Shown here: positions 45,823 to 56,814 of the stretch, piece after piece
Numbering within the stretch: the first letter of the stretch is position 1
How the letters are laid out: every line of letters starts with the position of its first letter
Source: Panopea generosa
Taxonomy: Eukaryota > Mollusca > Bivalvia > Adapedonta > Hiatellidae
Assembly: GCA_029582155.1 (NCBI GenBank)
Contig: CM055909.1
Coordinates: 50,487,818-50,551,817, forward strand
Length of the DNA: 64,000 bases
Direction: 5' to 3'
Position numbers and translations under genes: made by a program
The notes under the pieces: generated by a model
The model's database searches: none
Told to the model about the DNA's origin: nothing
Seen by the model: only the letters and a program-made list of their open reading frames with translations

Positions 45823-46905
45823 GTACGTAACTTTTATGTTCTACACTTGGCACGTAACTTTTATATTCTAAAACTGGTATGTAACTTTTATATTCTACAT
45901 TTGGTATGTTACTTTTATACTCTACAATTGGTACGTAACTTTTATATTCTACATATGGTACGTAACTATTATATTCTGCAATTGGTATGTAACTTTTATA
46001 TTCTACAATTTATACATAACTTTTATATTATTTACAATTGGTACGTAACTTTTATGTTCTACATTTGGTACGTTGCTATTATGTTCTACAATTGGTACGT
46101 TACTTTTATGTTCTACAGTTGGTACGTAACTTTTGTGTTCTACAATTGGTACGTAACTTTTATATTCTATACTTGGTATGTTACTTTTATGTTCTACACT
46201 TGGTACGTAACTTTTATGTTCTACACTTGGTACGTAACTTTTATGTTCTACACTTGGTAGTAACTTTTATACTCTACAATTGGTATGTAACTTTTATGCT
46301 CTACAATTGGTACATAACTTTTATATTCTACACTTGGTACGTTACTTTTATATTCTACACTTTGTACGTAACTTTTATGTTCTACACTTGGTACATAACT
46401 TTTATGTTCTACACTTGGTACGTAACTTTTATATTCTACACTTGGTACGTAACTTTTATGTTCTACACTTAGTACGTAACTTTTATATTCTACAATTAAT
46501 ATGTAACTACACTTGGTACGTAACTTTTATGTTCTACACGTTGTACGTAACTTTTATGTTCTACACTTGGTACGTAACTTTTATATTCTACACTTGGTAC
46601 GTAACTTTTATGTTCTACACTTGGTACGTAACTTTTATGTTCTACACTTGGTACGTAACTGTTATGTTCTACACTTGGTACATAACTTTTATATTCTACA
46701 ATAGGTACGTAACTTTTATTTTCTACAATTGGTACGAAACTTTTATACTCTACAAATGGTACGTAACTTTTATACTCTACAATTGGTACGTAACTTTTAT
46801 ACTCTACATTTGGTACGTAACTTTTATACTCTACATTTGGTAAGTAACTTTTATGTTCTACACTTGGTACATAACTTTTATACTCTACAATTGGTACATA
46901 ACTTT
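45812..46905 (+). repeat. 27-bp minisatellite seeded on the PDZ-exon donor, about 40 copies
   Basis: The first unit spans the exon end and donor: TTCTACAATTA (exon) then GTACGTAACTTTTAT (intron). Downstream units read TTCTACACTTG then GTACGTAACTTTTAT. I count 18 exact GGTACGTAAC words plus GTATGT and one GTAAGT variant (46849). The first seven units keep an exact 27-bp register. A 28-bp unit near 46030 shifts the frame, and a stop occurs at 46258-46260. Confidence 0.95.
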
Positions 46906-47566
46906 ACATGGGTAGTGGACCAATACTGTATTTGTTAGTTTATTAACAATACAAAACCCCAAAATCTCATACTAAGTGCACTTAAAAAACATTTAAATAA
47001 TTCAAATAGCTTCACATTTTGTGCAAAGTCATATTCTGTGCGGAGGCTGTACATTTATATATATCAGTTATTTTAATTGACCACAATTTTCCGGTTGGAT
47101 TATACAAAAAATCAACTTTTAAAAAAGTCTAAATAATTTGATACTGTAAGTTTTCATTTTTAACGCTGTCATCTAGTCTTCCTTTTGGTTACTCATACTT
47201 TGACATGATCACAAATTAATGATACAAACATTGGTACTGCACTACACTTCTTCAATAGTATTTATTTACTGGAACAGGGTTACAGCACATTTTCAACACC
47301 TCTTCAAGGAGATTCATTACTGGATGAACTGATTCCAGGAGAGCAAGTCTGATTTTGTATTCTTTATCCAAAATAATGAAATGTTCTCAAGTTACTGACA
47401 TGTTAAGAAGAATGGATTCATTATTGTTCTGAATGGTTTCTATGACATAATGGAGATCATGAGTGTGTTACTTAAGACCGTTGATAATTTTCTCACTTGC
47501 AAAATGGTGATATTTACTTACCAGCTGTACTTGGTGCATGCAGCTTTTGTTTGATACCCAGCCTAC
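46906..47566. other. Intronic, nothing recognised
   Basis: Unique AT-rich sequence. Confidence 0.45.
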
Positions 47567-47842
47567 TGGGCTTGGTTTGCTCAGTTAACAGAATGTCTGA
47601 CTGTTAATCCAGCGGTTGTAAGTTGGAATCTCCACCTGCCAGCAGTCTCCATGATGATTGATATACATGATTTGGTCTCATTGTCATTCTTCTGTCACCG
47701 CTGAATCAAGTGGGAAAATTATCAGTTACTTGCTGAGATGGGTGTGCTCAAGTACTGGTTAACCTTTCAAGATTTCATGAAAGAGTGGCCAGGTTAATTG
47801 ATAGTCTGTTAGTCCTTGATGGCATAAATATTGTGCTAAAAC
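47567..47842 (+). mobile_element. SINE-A, near full length
   Basis: TGGGCTTGGTTTGCTCAG, CAGCGGTTGTAAGTTGG, CAGTCTCCATGATGATTG, CACCGCTGAATCAAGTGGG and GTCTGTTAGTCCTTGATGGC follow in order. Confidence 0.82.
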
Positions 47843-49080
47843 CTCAGAAAGTGTGGTATGCATTCCATGTAGCAAGTACAACAAAACTAGACCAAAACAG
47901 TATCTTTATCATCATACTTAAGATGAAAAGTGCCTAATTGCCTGTTTTCATTACAATCATGAAAGGTTCTGATGGAGGCAGATTTGTATGTAATCAATGT
48001 CACTTTATGGCATATCACATCATGAGGCAAGTCACCATTATGTTTTGATAACCAGTCACTCAGCCCCCACTTTTGTCATATATAAAGTGTAGTGTAAAAT
48101 AACAATTAATCCATCAACTATAACAGCATCAGACATGACACAAGCTTTTGTAATGGTTTCACATTCTTGACCCAGCCGACCCTACTGACTAAAATTACCA
48201 GTGAGCACTTGATAAATTGTTTTGAAGTTGGTAAGCTAATCTTTGCCAACTTGCCGGTTATAGGTTGTGTGCTTAGAAGGAAGGCAACATGAGCAGGAAA
48301 ATGGAGTGAAAATGAAAAAATTGATTTTGATTTAAGGTTTCTTCGTTTTGTCTATCTAAATCATGGGATCAAGCAGCTCATTGGTTTATTTAGAAGTAAA
48401 TGTTGGTAGGCAGTCACGTGTGGGGATTATGTATACTTGCATTTGATCGCTCACGTGGGTCATTCTCAGGTAAACAAAATACAAATGTAGTATTTTAGTT
48501 TTGTTGGCTAATATTTTATTAATAAATTTTGTGGATATTCGATTCTTGTAAGTAGATTTTCTTTTGATGTACAAACTTTTAAAATGTTGGAGATCTAATA
48601 TACGTGATACATGATATTCATTCCGTTCTTTTGCATGGTCATTGTCCAACATACCATTTAATTAAGGACAATGTAAGGAATCTGTCATGATCAGTATTTG
48701 ATGAGTTAATAACATGAAGTCTATCACAACACGAGATTGTTGATTTAATGGAGCTGGGTACCATGGCTAGCTCCATCAGTAGTTTTAATCCTCTCCCAGC
48801 CGAAGTCTCTTTGGTAATTTATCATGAAACTTTGTTCTGCAGCCATAATTCTCCTTCCCCACTCGGAATATGTGGGAAACTAGCCTTTGACTTGCAGAGA
48901 TACGATGCATCTGGTAAACTGACTAACAAAAACCAGCCACGATGATTATGTGCACTGACTGCCATTAATTAATTAAAATACTGTTTTAAATTCCATATAC
49001 CTGTAAACAAATTGATTAAATTGGGTGAGAGAATGTAATAAAGTGATATATATTCAATTCCTATCCCTCTGATATTTCAG
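47843..49080. other. Intron end before the large exon; one open stretch not called
   Basis: At 48748-48945 a 65-codon frame starting ATGGAGCTGGGTACC is somewhat less AT-rich. It has no donor at its end, no recognised motif and no phase match, so it is not annotated as an exon. Confidence 0.4.
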
Positions 49081-50866
49081 GCTTACCAGAATTCTTCCCA
49101 GTCATACGACTCTGACTATGGGGTCAACAGAGATCCCATTAGTGCCCTCTCACAAAGCGTGAACGTGGCCCAATACCAGCCTTACGACACCCATTCGTCA
49201 ATGGAAAGAAATCCCTATTTATCTAGTTCTGGTAGAGATAGAAAAGTTTTATCAACAAGTTCTTTAGATAGCCGCCTTCTCGAAGGTTCCGATTCTTTTG
49301 GAAAATTCGACCGTGAGGTTCCTCGACGAACGTTGACAACCTCCACGTCTTATACGTCCGGTTTAAGTGTCTATCGTGATCAACAGCCTGAAGAAAATAT
49401 GAATAAAACGGTGTTTCTCGATCGTAAACGAGAGTTTGAGACACGCGCAGCTCAGGAGAATGTGAATCCAAACAGTGCCAAATATTCATTCGGATTATAT
49501 TTCCCAAAAAAGGAGAGTAGGGTAAATAGTGCTGAAAACTTGTCACGATCCGTTGTGATTCGCAGATCAAGAGAAAATGTGTTACAGCCTACAGATTCTC
49601 AGGAAAACATATCAAAACTACATTCATCGAGGACGCGTAACGTTCCCATAGAATATAGGCATAGTGGCACTCCTGATCAGAAAACTGCCGACAGATTTAG
49701 GTCACAAGAAAGTTTAGGACATGAAGGGGAAAGTAGTGCGAGAAGTTCACAGCAACGATATGGTCAACAGGGTAGTTCTATTCGTCATAGCTTTCCTGAC
49801 TCTGGGGTTCAGATTTGGACCTCTCCCACACGGAGGTGTAGTGAAACTAACAGTCCTTACGGATTTGATCATGGGACATCAACTCCGGACAACTCTGCAA
49901 ATAAACGTGATAGTTACAGTTCAGCACGGCAGTATGTACCTGTCATCAATGAGTCATCAATATCTCGGAATCAAAAGATGTCTGCAAGTGTTGACAGTAT
50001 TGACCCAAGATCAAACGTGTTTCACACGGAGCATCATTTGCGGACAGCTTACAATAATAGCTCACAAAATTCTGAGCAACAAAATCAAAACGGGAGCTCG
50101 CCGAGTCGGACATTTATTGTGAAAATAGGCGATCCTCAGGAGAGGGGTAATGCGCCGAACATAACCCATGGTGCCACAGGGCAGGCTGGAAACCATTCCT
50201 ATGGGACAGCATTTGCTGTAACACGTTCCCCTGCTTCAACTGAAATTGAAATTTCTGGTAGGCAAAAGAGTGAACCTAGGATTCTTGTTTCACACCGAAA
50301 GAAACAGTTTGAAAAAAGAACTGATATTACTCCTCCACCTAATGGCGGTGGAGCTGTCAATCAAAACAGATATAAAAGTGAGATTGAAAAGATGACATTT
50401 AGAAAATTTGACAGTGTGCAGTCCAGGTTAGCATCTTTTGAAAAAAGCGGAAATGGCAGCTCCGAGCCCATGAGATCTAGGTCACAGACGCCTGTATCTG
50501 CACAACCTATAAGTAAAGTGAGGCGCATGTCACAAGAGCGCCTCCAGTCACCAGAACCCTCACAGAATTCAAATACTCAAATCGCTCAGGGAAACAGCCA
50601 ATCAAATTATCAAGATTCTGCTCCAATCAGAATATACGTGTCTCAAGGAAATTCAAGTTCCTCAGGATCACCTATTGTAGAAATAGTTCCTATGCAGTCC
50701 ACGGGATACGACCATCCTGACTCGAGAATTCAGGACCAGTATGTGGGTCATGGCAAGCAGACGGACTCGATGAGAGACATTAGAGATCAGGGGGATGCAG
50801 ACGGCAGCCACAAACCTGTGCGAAAAGCATCGTTCCTTTCTGCTGTTAACGCCCCCTACAGTAGAT
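49081..50866 (+). CDS. ARHGAP21/23-like: RhoGAP21/23-like gene, large disordered central exon
   Basis: This is by far the largest exon: 1786 nt, 595 codons plus one base. The acceptor is GATATTTCAG ending at 49080 and the donor is GTAAGT at 50867. It starts AYQNSSQSYDSDYG, continuing directly from ILQL. The frame is open throughout, with codon use unlike the AT-rich introns. The product is rich in Ser, Arg, Gln and Asn with no predicted fold, as in the linker between the PDZ and PH domains of this family. Visible features are a short basic/amphipathic stretch RKFDSVQSRLASFEKSGN (from 50401) and basophilic-kinase or 14-3-3-like sites in RRMSQERLQSPEP (50521) and VRKASFLSAVN (50818). Partner binding and phosphorylation are inference. 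Open frames on the other strand and in a second + frame within this exon are shadows. Confidence 0.95.
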
Positions 50867-51514
50867 GTAAGTATCCAACTGAAATATTTTGTTGTTAAAA
50901 TTGCGGGAACCAATATAATTCATATTTCAAAGTGAATGTTTTTACACCCTCGACTGTTGCCATAGATTGTTGTAATCGTTTTTTGCCTATATATGTTGTG
51001 GCTATAGCTCCTACTTTATGTGTCACTGTTGTAAGCAGGGCTCCCAAAGGTCAGGAAAAATTAAAGGAAGGGAATTACATGAAGGTTAGGGGAATTCATT
51101 ATTATTGGGGAATTTCAAAGCTGGTCAAAAAAAGGTTAGAATTAAGCAAAATGTCATAAAAAAATTTAATTTATTTAATTCAGTTTTGTTTTCATAATTT
51201 TCAGACCTTGCCTTTTTATCCAGACTGTTTTATCAAACAACTCCAATTTTTTAAAAATCTGGTGTTCGTGAATTAAATTACCCAAATCATGTGAAATCAG
51301 ACATTGTGGGTGGTTAAAAGGTGGAAAATTGCTCTCAATGGAAGTTGTTTCATCTGAATTGTTGACATTTTTTATAGACATTTTATCGTTACGATTGAAA
51401 AAGTTGACACAGAATATATCAGTCACCATTTCCAGTCAGTGTAAAGACAACTTAAGATGTGATCATTATCACAACATAAAGGCAAAACAAAAGCATATTT
51501 CTTTTATCAGTGTT
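50867..51514. other. Intronic, nothing recognised
   Basis: Unique AT-rich sequence after the large exon. Confidence 0.45.
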
Positions 51515-51850
51515 TTTTTTTCACCAGTTTGGGAAGATGACCCATACCCTTGAATTGGGAATTTTATCCGCGTTTTCATTAACATTGGGAAAATTTTTGC
51601 ATTAAATTGATTTGTTCAACTTCATAAAAATGTGTACACCTGCTTCTCTGGCCATTTAATTAAAGAATCAATGTCATACTCAATTCAGAATGGGGAAAAC
51701 TTTATTAATTTTATCAAAGAATTATGGCAAGTTTCAATTTACAATTATTGAAACTTTCATTTGGGAATTTTTACCACTCAATTGGGAAAAAAAGATACTA
51801 TTTGCCATTGGGAATATGACCCAGTAACGGCTATAAAAATGGCCGAAAAA
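51515..51850 (+). mobile_element. Element E, unexpanded copy
   Basis: TTTGGGAAGATGACCC, GCGTTTTCATTAACATTGGG, CATACTCAATTCAGAATGGG and AAGAATTATGGCAAGTTTCA, each once. This copy defines the ancestral single-copy state of the 31330-32300 array. Confidence 0.65.
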
Positions 51851-51995
51851 AAACACTGTTTATTTTGTATATAATTATGACTTTTCAATTCTCAGCTGTG
51901 TAATAAGTGTTAACTGATATCTTCAAACTCAAATATCTTTTTTAAAATCACTAGTTTATATCCAAACACACTTATATGGTACTGATATATGATTA

Positions 51996-52280
51996 GTCGT
52001 GTCAAGAAAGCTCAGTTGGTAGCGGGTCTGAATATCAATCCAGGGATCGTGAGTGTGTATCCCTGCCAGGCCACAGTCTATGTGATAATTGATATACAAC
52101 ATGGTTTCCCATTGTCATTCCTTTCTCACTGCTGATTAAAGTGGGAAAGTTACTTGCAGTGATGGGGTGTGCTTGAGTACTGGTTAACATTCCAGGATCA
52201 CAGAAAACAGTGGTTTGGTTAACTGATTGTCTGTTAGCCCTTGATGGCATAAAAACAAGATTAAATAATTAACCAAATCA
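51996..52280 (+). mobile_element. SINE-A copy
   Basis: GAAAGCTCAGTTGGTAGCGG, TATCAATCCAGGGATCG, CCACAGTCTATGTGATAATTG and GTCTGTTAGCCCTTGATGGC are present in order. Confidence 0.8.
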
Positions 52281-52431
52281 ACAAAAGTGATATATGATTA
52301 TGACTGGTTTGCAACCAAGCAGTCAGTAAGTTTACAATCAGTTGTGAAATATAAACTTAGACTTTATTTGACATCTATACAAATGTCCCATCACCGTTAA
52401 ATCATTCCTATTTATTTGTTGTTATTTTTAT

Positions 52432-52463
52432 CCCCCCCCCCCCCCCCCCCCCCCCCTAACCCT
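52432..52463. repeat. C25 homopolymer followed by two CCCTAA units
   Basis: There are 25 consecutive C (52432-52456) and then TAACCCTAACC. The complement is a strong G-quadruplex-type G-run. Two CCCTAA words are too few to call a telomeric tract. Confidence 0.9.
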
Positions 52464-52479
52464 AACCATATAGTAATTG

Positions 52480-54110
52480 CAGCGTCCGTCCTTCCGTCTG
52501 GTATTTTGTTTCCGGCCTGTATCTTTGTCATGCCTAGATGGACTTTGTTGATCCTTGGTACAAATGATCAACATAACATGACAACGTGTCGTGAGTAAGA
52601 TCCTAAACTGTACCTCAAAGGTCAAGGTCACAATTTCAGTTTGTTTGAATACACTTTGAGTCTGTGTGAGATTTTGTATCCGGCCTGTAACTTTGCCATG
52701 CATAGTTGAATTTTAATGATACTTGCTACAAATGATCAACATAACATGACGACGTGTCATGAGTTAGACCCACACCCGTAACTCAACGGTCAAGGTCACT
52801 ATTTGAGTTCGTTTGACAACACTTCGAGTTTGTGTGAGATTTCATGTCCGTTCTGTAACTTTGTCATGCATAGACGGATTTTATAAATACTTGCTACAAA
52901 TGATCAACATAACATGACGACGTGTAGCAAGTAAGACCCACACCTGTACCTCAAAGGTCAAGGTCACAATTTGAGTTTGTTTAACAACACTTTGAGTCTG
53001 TGAGATTTTGTGTCCAGCCTGTAACTTCATCATGCATAGATAGATTTTAATGATACTTGCTACAATTGATCAACATAACATGACGACGTATTGGGAGTAA
53101 GACCCACACACATACCTCAAAGGTCAAGGTCACAATTTGAGTTTGACTACACTTTGAATCTGTGTGAGATTTCGTGTCCGGCTTTGTCGTGCATAGATGG
53201 ATTTTTATAAATACTTGTTTTAAATGATTAACATAACATGACGTGTTGCACTTAATACCCAAACTCCCACTTCAGCAGTCAAGGTCACAATTTAACCCTT
53301 TACTCCACTCCATTACTCCACTCCATAGATACACGTTTTACCGCACCAATCACAGAAGGCCTTTGAAAACAGTGCAGGAAGAGTTCAGATTGCTCTTAAC
53401 AAGCAATCTGAACACTCCCTGCACTGTTTTCCACTTTGTCAGTTAATATGAACATAATTCACCCAATAATTCAAAAGCCTGCTATTAGAGGTGTCAAAAG
53501 GCGTCTATATTAGAGGTGTCCAAAGGCGTCTATATGAAGTAAAGGGTTAACTTTGTTTGACAACACTTTTAGTCATTTTGACATTTCTTGTCCGGTCTGT
53601 TATCTATTGATAAATTCTAAAAACACTTGGCTCAGTTGATCAACATGACATAATTAAGTGTCGCATGTAAGACCCAGAATCATTCCTCAAAGATCAAGGT
53701 CGCACTTTCAATTTGTTTGATAGTGTGTGTCTGGTCTGTGACTTTGCCTTTAACTTGGCTCAATTTATCAAGATGACATGTCAACGTGTCATAAGTATGA
53801 CCTAGACCCGTACCCCAGAGGTCAAGGTCACACTTTTAGTATGTATGACAACACTTTGAATATGTTTGATCTTTCAAGTTCGTCCTTTAACTTTATCATA
53901 CATGGATGGAAATCAGAAACACTTGGCTCAATTTATCAACAATTGATCTGTTACATTGTCTTACATTTAGGGATTTTAAAATAGCTTAACACAAGTGATC
54001 AGCATGTCATGATGATGTTTCGGCAGCATTTAACTGTTGAAATACCCAGACCATTACATCAGATGTCAAGGTCAAGGTTACACAAAGGTCAAGGTCACAC
54101 TTTAATGTAA
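52480..54110 (+). repeat. Tandem repeat, 155-172 bp unit, about 9 degenerate copies
   Basis: Each unit carries CTCAAAGGTCAAGGTCACAA, TTTGAGTTTGTTTGACAAC, TGTGTCCGGCCTGTAACTTT, GTCATGCATAGATGG and GATCAACATAACATGACGAC. Five units keep a perfect AGGTCAAGGTCA. The right half is more diverged. A MITE interrupts the fifth unit. Confidence 0.88.
53296..53546. mobile_element. piggyBac-type MITE (TTAA target site), copy 1
   Basis: The element begins CCCTTTACT and ends AGTAAAGGG, with TTAA at 53292-53295 and 53547-53550. Removing it restores a continuous repeat unit of the host array (CACAATTTAAC joined to TTTGTTTGACAAC). Inside is a long hairpin, GAAAACAGTGCAGGAAG ... TTCAGATTGCT / AGCAATCTGAA ... 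CTGCACTGTTTTC. It is non-coding. The CCCTTT ends and TTAA duplication are piggyBac hallmarks. Confidence 0.85.
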
Positions 54111-54474
54111 TAAAACATGAAGTTGCATGTCTAGCCTGAAACATCAGTCCATTACTCTTTATATACATGGATACATCGCTGCCTATTATAACATAATTAT
54201 ATTGTTATTTTTCAACGACCATTTGTGGGGCATGCCACACTTACCAGTGACATTTCTTGTTTTGCTTTGCTACATGTGTGTGCATATCCTGCTGTTCTGC
54301 TATATGTTTGATTATGTCATTAAAATATAGGATATTTTGTAAATTCTACCTTTTTTTAAATTCTTCAATATTTCGCTTCTAGTGCACCAATAATTTACGC
54401 TACTTCCTATTTTTCTAATTTTCATTGATGTGCTTTCTGTGTTGTGCTTATTTGAGATGGTCTGCGTGCTATAT

Positions 54475-54570
54475 TTAGAATTTTGATGTGCTATATTAAG
54501 AATTTTGCTATTTTTAGATTTTTTATGTTGTGCTATTTTTAGATTTTTGATGTTGTGCTATTTTTAGATC
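54475..54570 (+). repeat. Tandem copies of the 54568 splice acceptor
   Basis: TGCTATTTTTAGATTTTT with TATGTTG or GATGTTG spacers occurs twice before the real acceptor TGCTATTTTTAGATC. A further diverged copy (GTGCTATATTAAGAATTTTG) lies upstream. The period is about 28 bp. Confidence 0.8.
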
Positions 54571-54738
54571 TGCCACAGACAGGTTATGACAATGAGACTC
54601 CAGTTACAGATGTGACACCTAAGTCATCAAGAGTTAAATATTCATCCAATCAGAGCTTATCCTCTAGAGACAGGCATGATGGAAATGCCACCCCCACCAA
54701 CTTTCAGTGGGCTGGACGCACACCAAGCCCCGCTCGTG
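54568..54738 (+). CDS. ARHGAP21/23-like: RhoGAP21/23-like gene, linker exon
   Basis: The acceptor is CTATTTTTAG ending at 54567 and the donor is GTATTG at 54739. The carried T plus AT makes Tyr, then LPQTGYDNETPVTDVTPKSS and on to WAGRTPSPAR, leaving one base. The stretch is Ser/Thr/Pro-rich and contains SPAR and TPK proline-directed phosphosite-like motifs. It continues the disordered linker and has no domain of its own. Both flanking phases agree. The acceptor is preceded by two close copies of the same TGCTATTTTTAGAT stretch (54490-54566). Use of either copy would bring an early stop, so the annotated acceptor is the only productive one. Confidence 0.88.
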
Positions 54739-55139
54739 GTATTGTCATTTATTCCTTGCACATTGCTTTAAGCTTGGCATTGCTTCAGGGTTAATTATGT
54801 TAACAAGAAATACTGGTACATATGCTATATATAGTGTAATTACAGCATTTGTTAAAATGAAACTATTAAAGGGAATAAAATGAAATGGAATTATAACATA
54901 ATATAAACAAAAAAATAGAAAGTCATATTGGGTGTCTTGGGTGAGGAAGCAATCTTCCAATGCCTGTGTTTTCTTTTACCCTCAGATGTTGTGTTTTTGT
55001 CAAACTACTTTATCAAAATGACCCTCATTAGTTTCCCAATCTCCTATAAAGTCTCATCATATCGGGGACAAAATTTAATGACTTTCAATTTCAAAGTGTG
55101 AGGGAAAACACTGTAATACTTATAAAACCTAACTCTGTT
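54739..55139. other. Intronic, nothing recognised
   Basis: Unique AT-rich sequence. Confidence 0.45.
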
Positions 55140-55545
55140 GGTCACTTGCTAGTGTGCCTTGCTCGCATGGTTTGATCCCCAGGTCATACCACAAAATTGA
55201 AGAATGATGCTAGAAGCTATTTCCCTTGGTGCTTGGCATTTATATGATAGTTTTAGGACCTGTTCAGTGGTTTGAGGTCATTTTACTATATTGGTAAAAT
55301 AACCAAAGTGTCATTTTATTATTACTAAAGTAATTTGACCACTGGGTTATTTCACAGAGGTGTCAAATTAATACACAACACTGCTGTCAGTAAAATGAGA
55401 CCGAATGGAAAGTCGTACCATGCGAAGTCTGCTGCACGATATTCCCCTGTGACTGACAATGTTTAGAATACTTTCTCAAACAGAGGCGCTTGTGACATAT
55501 CTGAAAAAAATGTTGAAAGTGAGGCTAAACACCATGATTGTACAA
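55140..55545 (+). mobile_element. SINE-B copy with an insertion
   Basis: The head has the B-box ATGGTTTGATCCCCAGG. The body has GATAGTTTTAGGACCTG, and the 3' end has ATGTTGAAAGTGAGGC and TAAACACCATG. The body is interrupted at 55269-55401. Confidence 0.75.
55269..55401. mobile_element. Candidate small MITE in SINE-B
   Basis: The left end GAGGTCATTTTACT and the right end AGTAAAATGAGACC are inverted complements with a 2-base gap. The 130-bp insert is absent from other SINE-B copies. The target duplication is unclear. Confidence 0.5.
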
Positions 55546-55904
55546 TGTTAAAATAACATAGTCAGCTAAAATTATATTTGTGAGAATACCCATCCTCTGC
55601 TATCTTTTTGGCAAAAATCTCATCTGCTGGTTTAATTTGAAAATTGATTTTGGTATAGTTAAGTTTGTAACTAATAAAAGTGCCGTATTGAAACAACGGG
55701 GAAATTAAAATGATGTCTGATCATTACTCATCAAATTAAGTTCAAGAATAAAATGATTATTTTTTACTCTTTTGGGAATGTGGTTGTGGGGCCATACAGA
55801 GAATTGAATGTACAGTTAGTTTTTATTTAAAATTAAAAAATAAGAAACAATGTCTTTCATAAACATTGGCTTTCCATTTGCAAATATATTTTTCTTTTCC
55901 CAGT

Positions 55905-56140
55905 TTTGTGCAGTTTGTTGATCGCTTACCTGTCGCTACTAAGGTCGTGAGTTCAAGTACAGCTTGGGCCCATACCTTTATGTGAGAAAGTTTGCCAGTA
56001 TACTTGTTGAATGAAGACGGTTTTGTTCTGAGTCTCTCCTCCACTTATAGATCTGATTGCTATATATATATATATAACCGTTTTTTTGTTATAAGATTTA
56101 AGATTCAAAAATGTTAAAAATGGTGTTAAATCCCATTCAA
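55905..56140 (+). mobile_element. SINE-C copy
   Basis: TCGCTTACCTGTCGCTACTA, AGGTCGTGAGTTCAAG, CAGCTTGGGCCCATACC, AAAGTTTGCCAGTATACTTG and AATGGTGTTAAATCCC. It is interrupted by an (AT)n stretch near 56060. Confidence 0.75.
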
Positions 56141-56814
56141 TCTAGGTATGGGGTACTTTGAATATCTATGCTGACACCAAAAATAACTTTTATCCCCTGT
56201 TCGTCTGTTTGTGCGACCATCCCAAAATAGTTTCTGCTCAGTAATTGTTTGACAAGTTTATAGAGAGTATCGCATTTAATAAAATTTGGATTCATTTTTT
56301 TTTCAAGGAATAAAATCATCTGGTTATATTTAATTTTAATGCTTCATAAGCATGTCATTAATGATGAACCTATTAGCTATTTTTTATGGCTTTATTATGC
56401 TAATTTATGTATGTTTAATTTGTCCTAATAATACAGAGTGAATGAAATGGTCTGTCGGCTTTGACATGCCTTATTCAACATAGGTATAATAGCTAGACTA
56501 TACTGAGAATATATGATGGAGCAAAGAGGACCATTTTATGCGATGAATTTAAATGAGATGAACTTATAGATTTTATAATTTGATACTCTCATTAAACAAT
56601 GTTCAAGTACAGTTCAGTAGCTAGACATGCAGCACTTTCTAAAGGGACCATTTGCAATGTTTATCTCTATTTTACTCATGTTCATGTCACTCATGTTTGC
56701 TTCTTCCCATGACTGGCTGCTTAAGACAGGTTTGACTGTATGTGACAAGATGACAAAGTTACCAGTCTGGGACTAGTCTGAAATCATGATCATCCAGTTA
56801 CACAAACCTTTATA
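56141..56814. other. Intronic, nothing recognised
   Basis: Unique AT-rich sequence. Confidence 0.45.

Noticed and set aside
48748-48945. 65-codon frame upstream of the large exon as an alternative start
   Set aside because: No donor at the end, no frame connection to 49081 and no recognised motif.
49223-50122. Open frames on the minus strand and in a second + frame inside the large exon
   Set aside because: These are shadows of the 595-codon exon, which has matching splice phases at both ends.
52457-52468. Interstitial telomere
   Set aside because: Only two CCCTAA units follow the C-run, too few to separate from chance.
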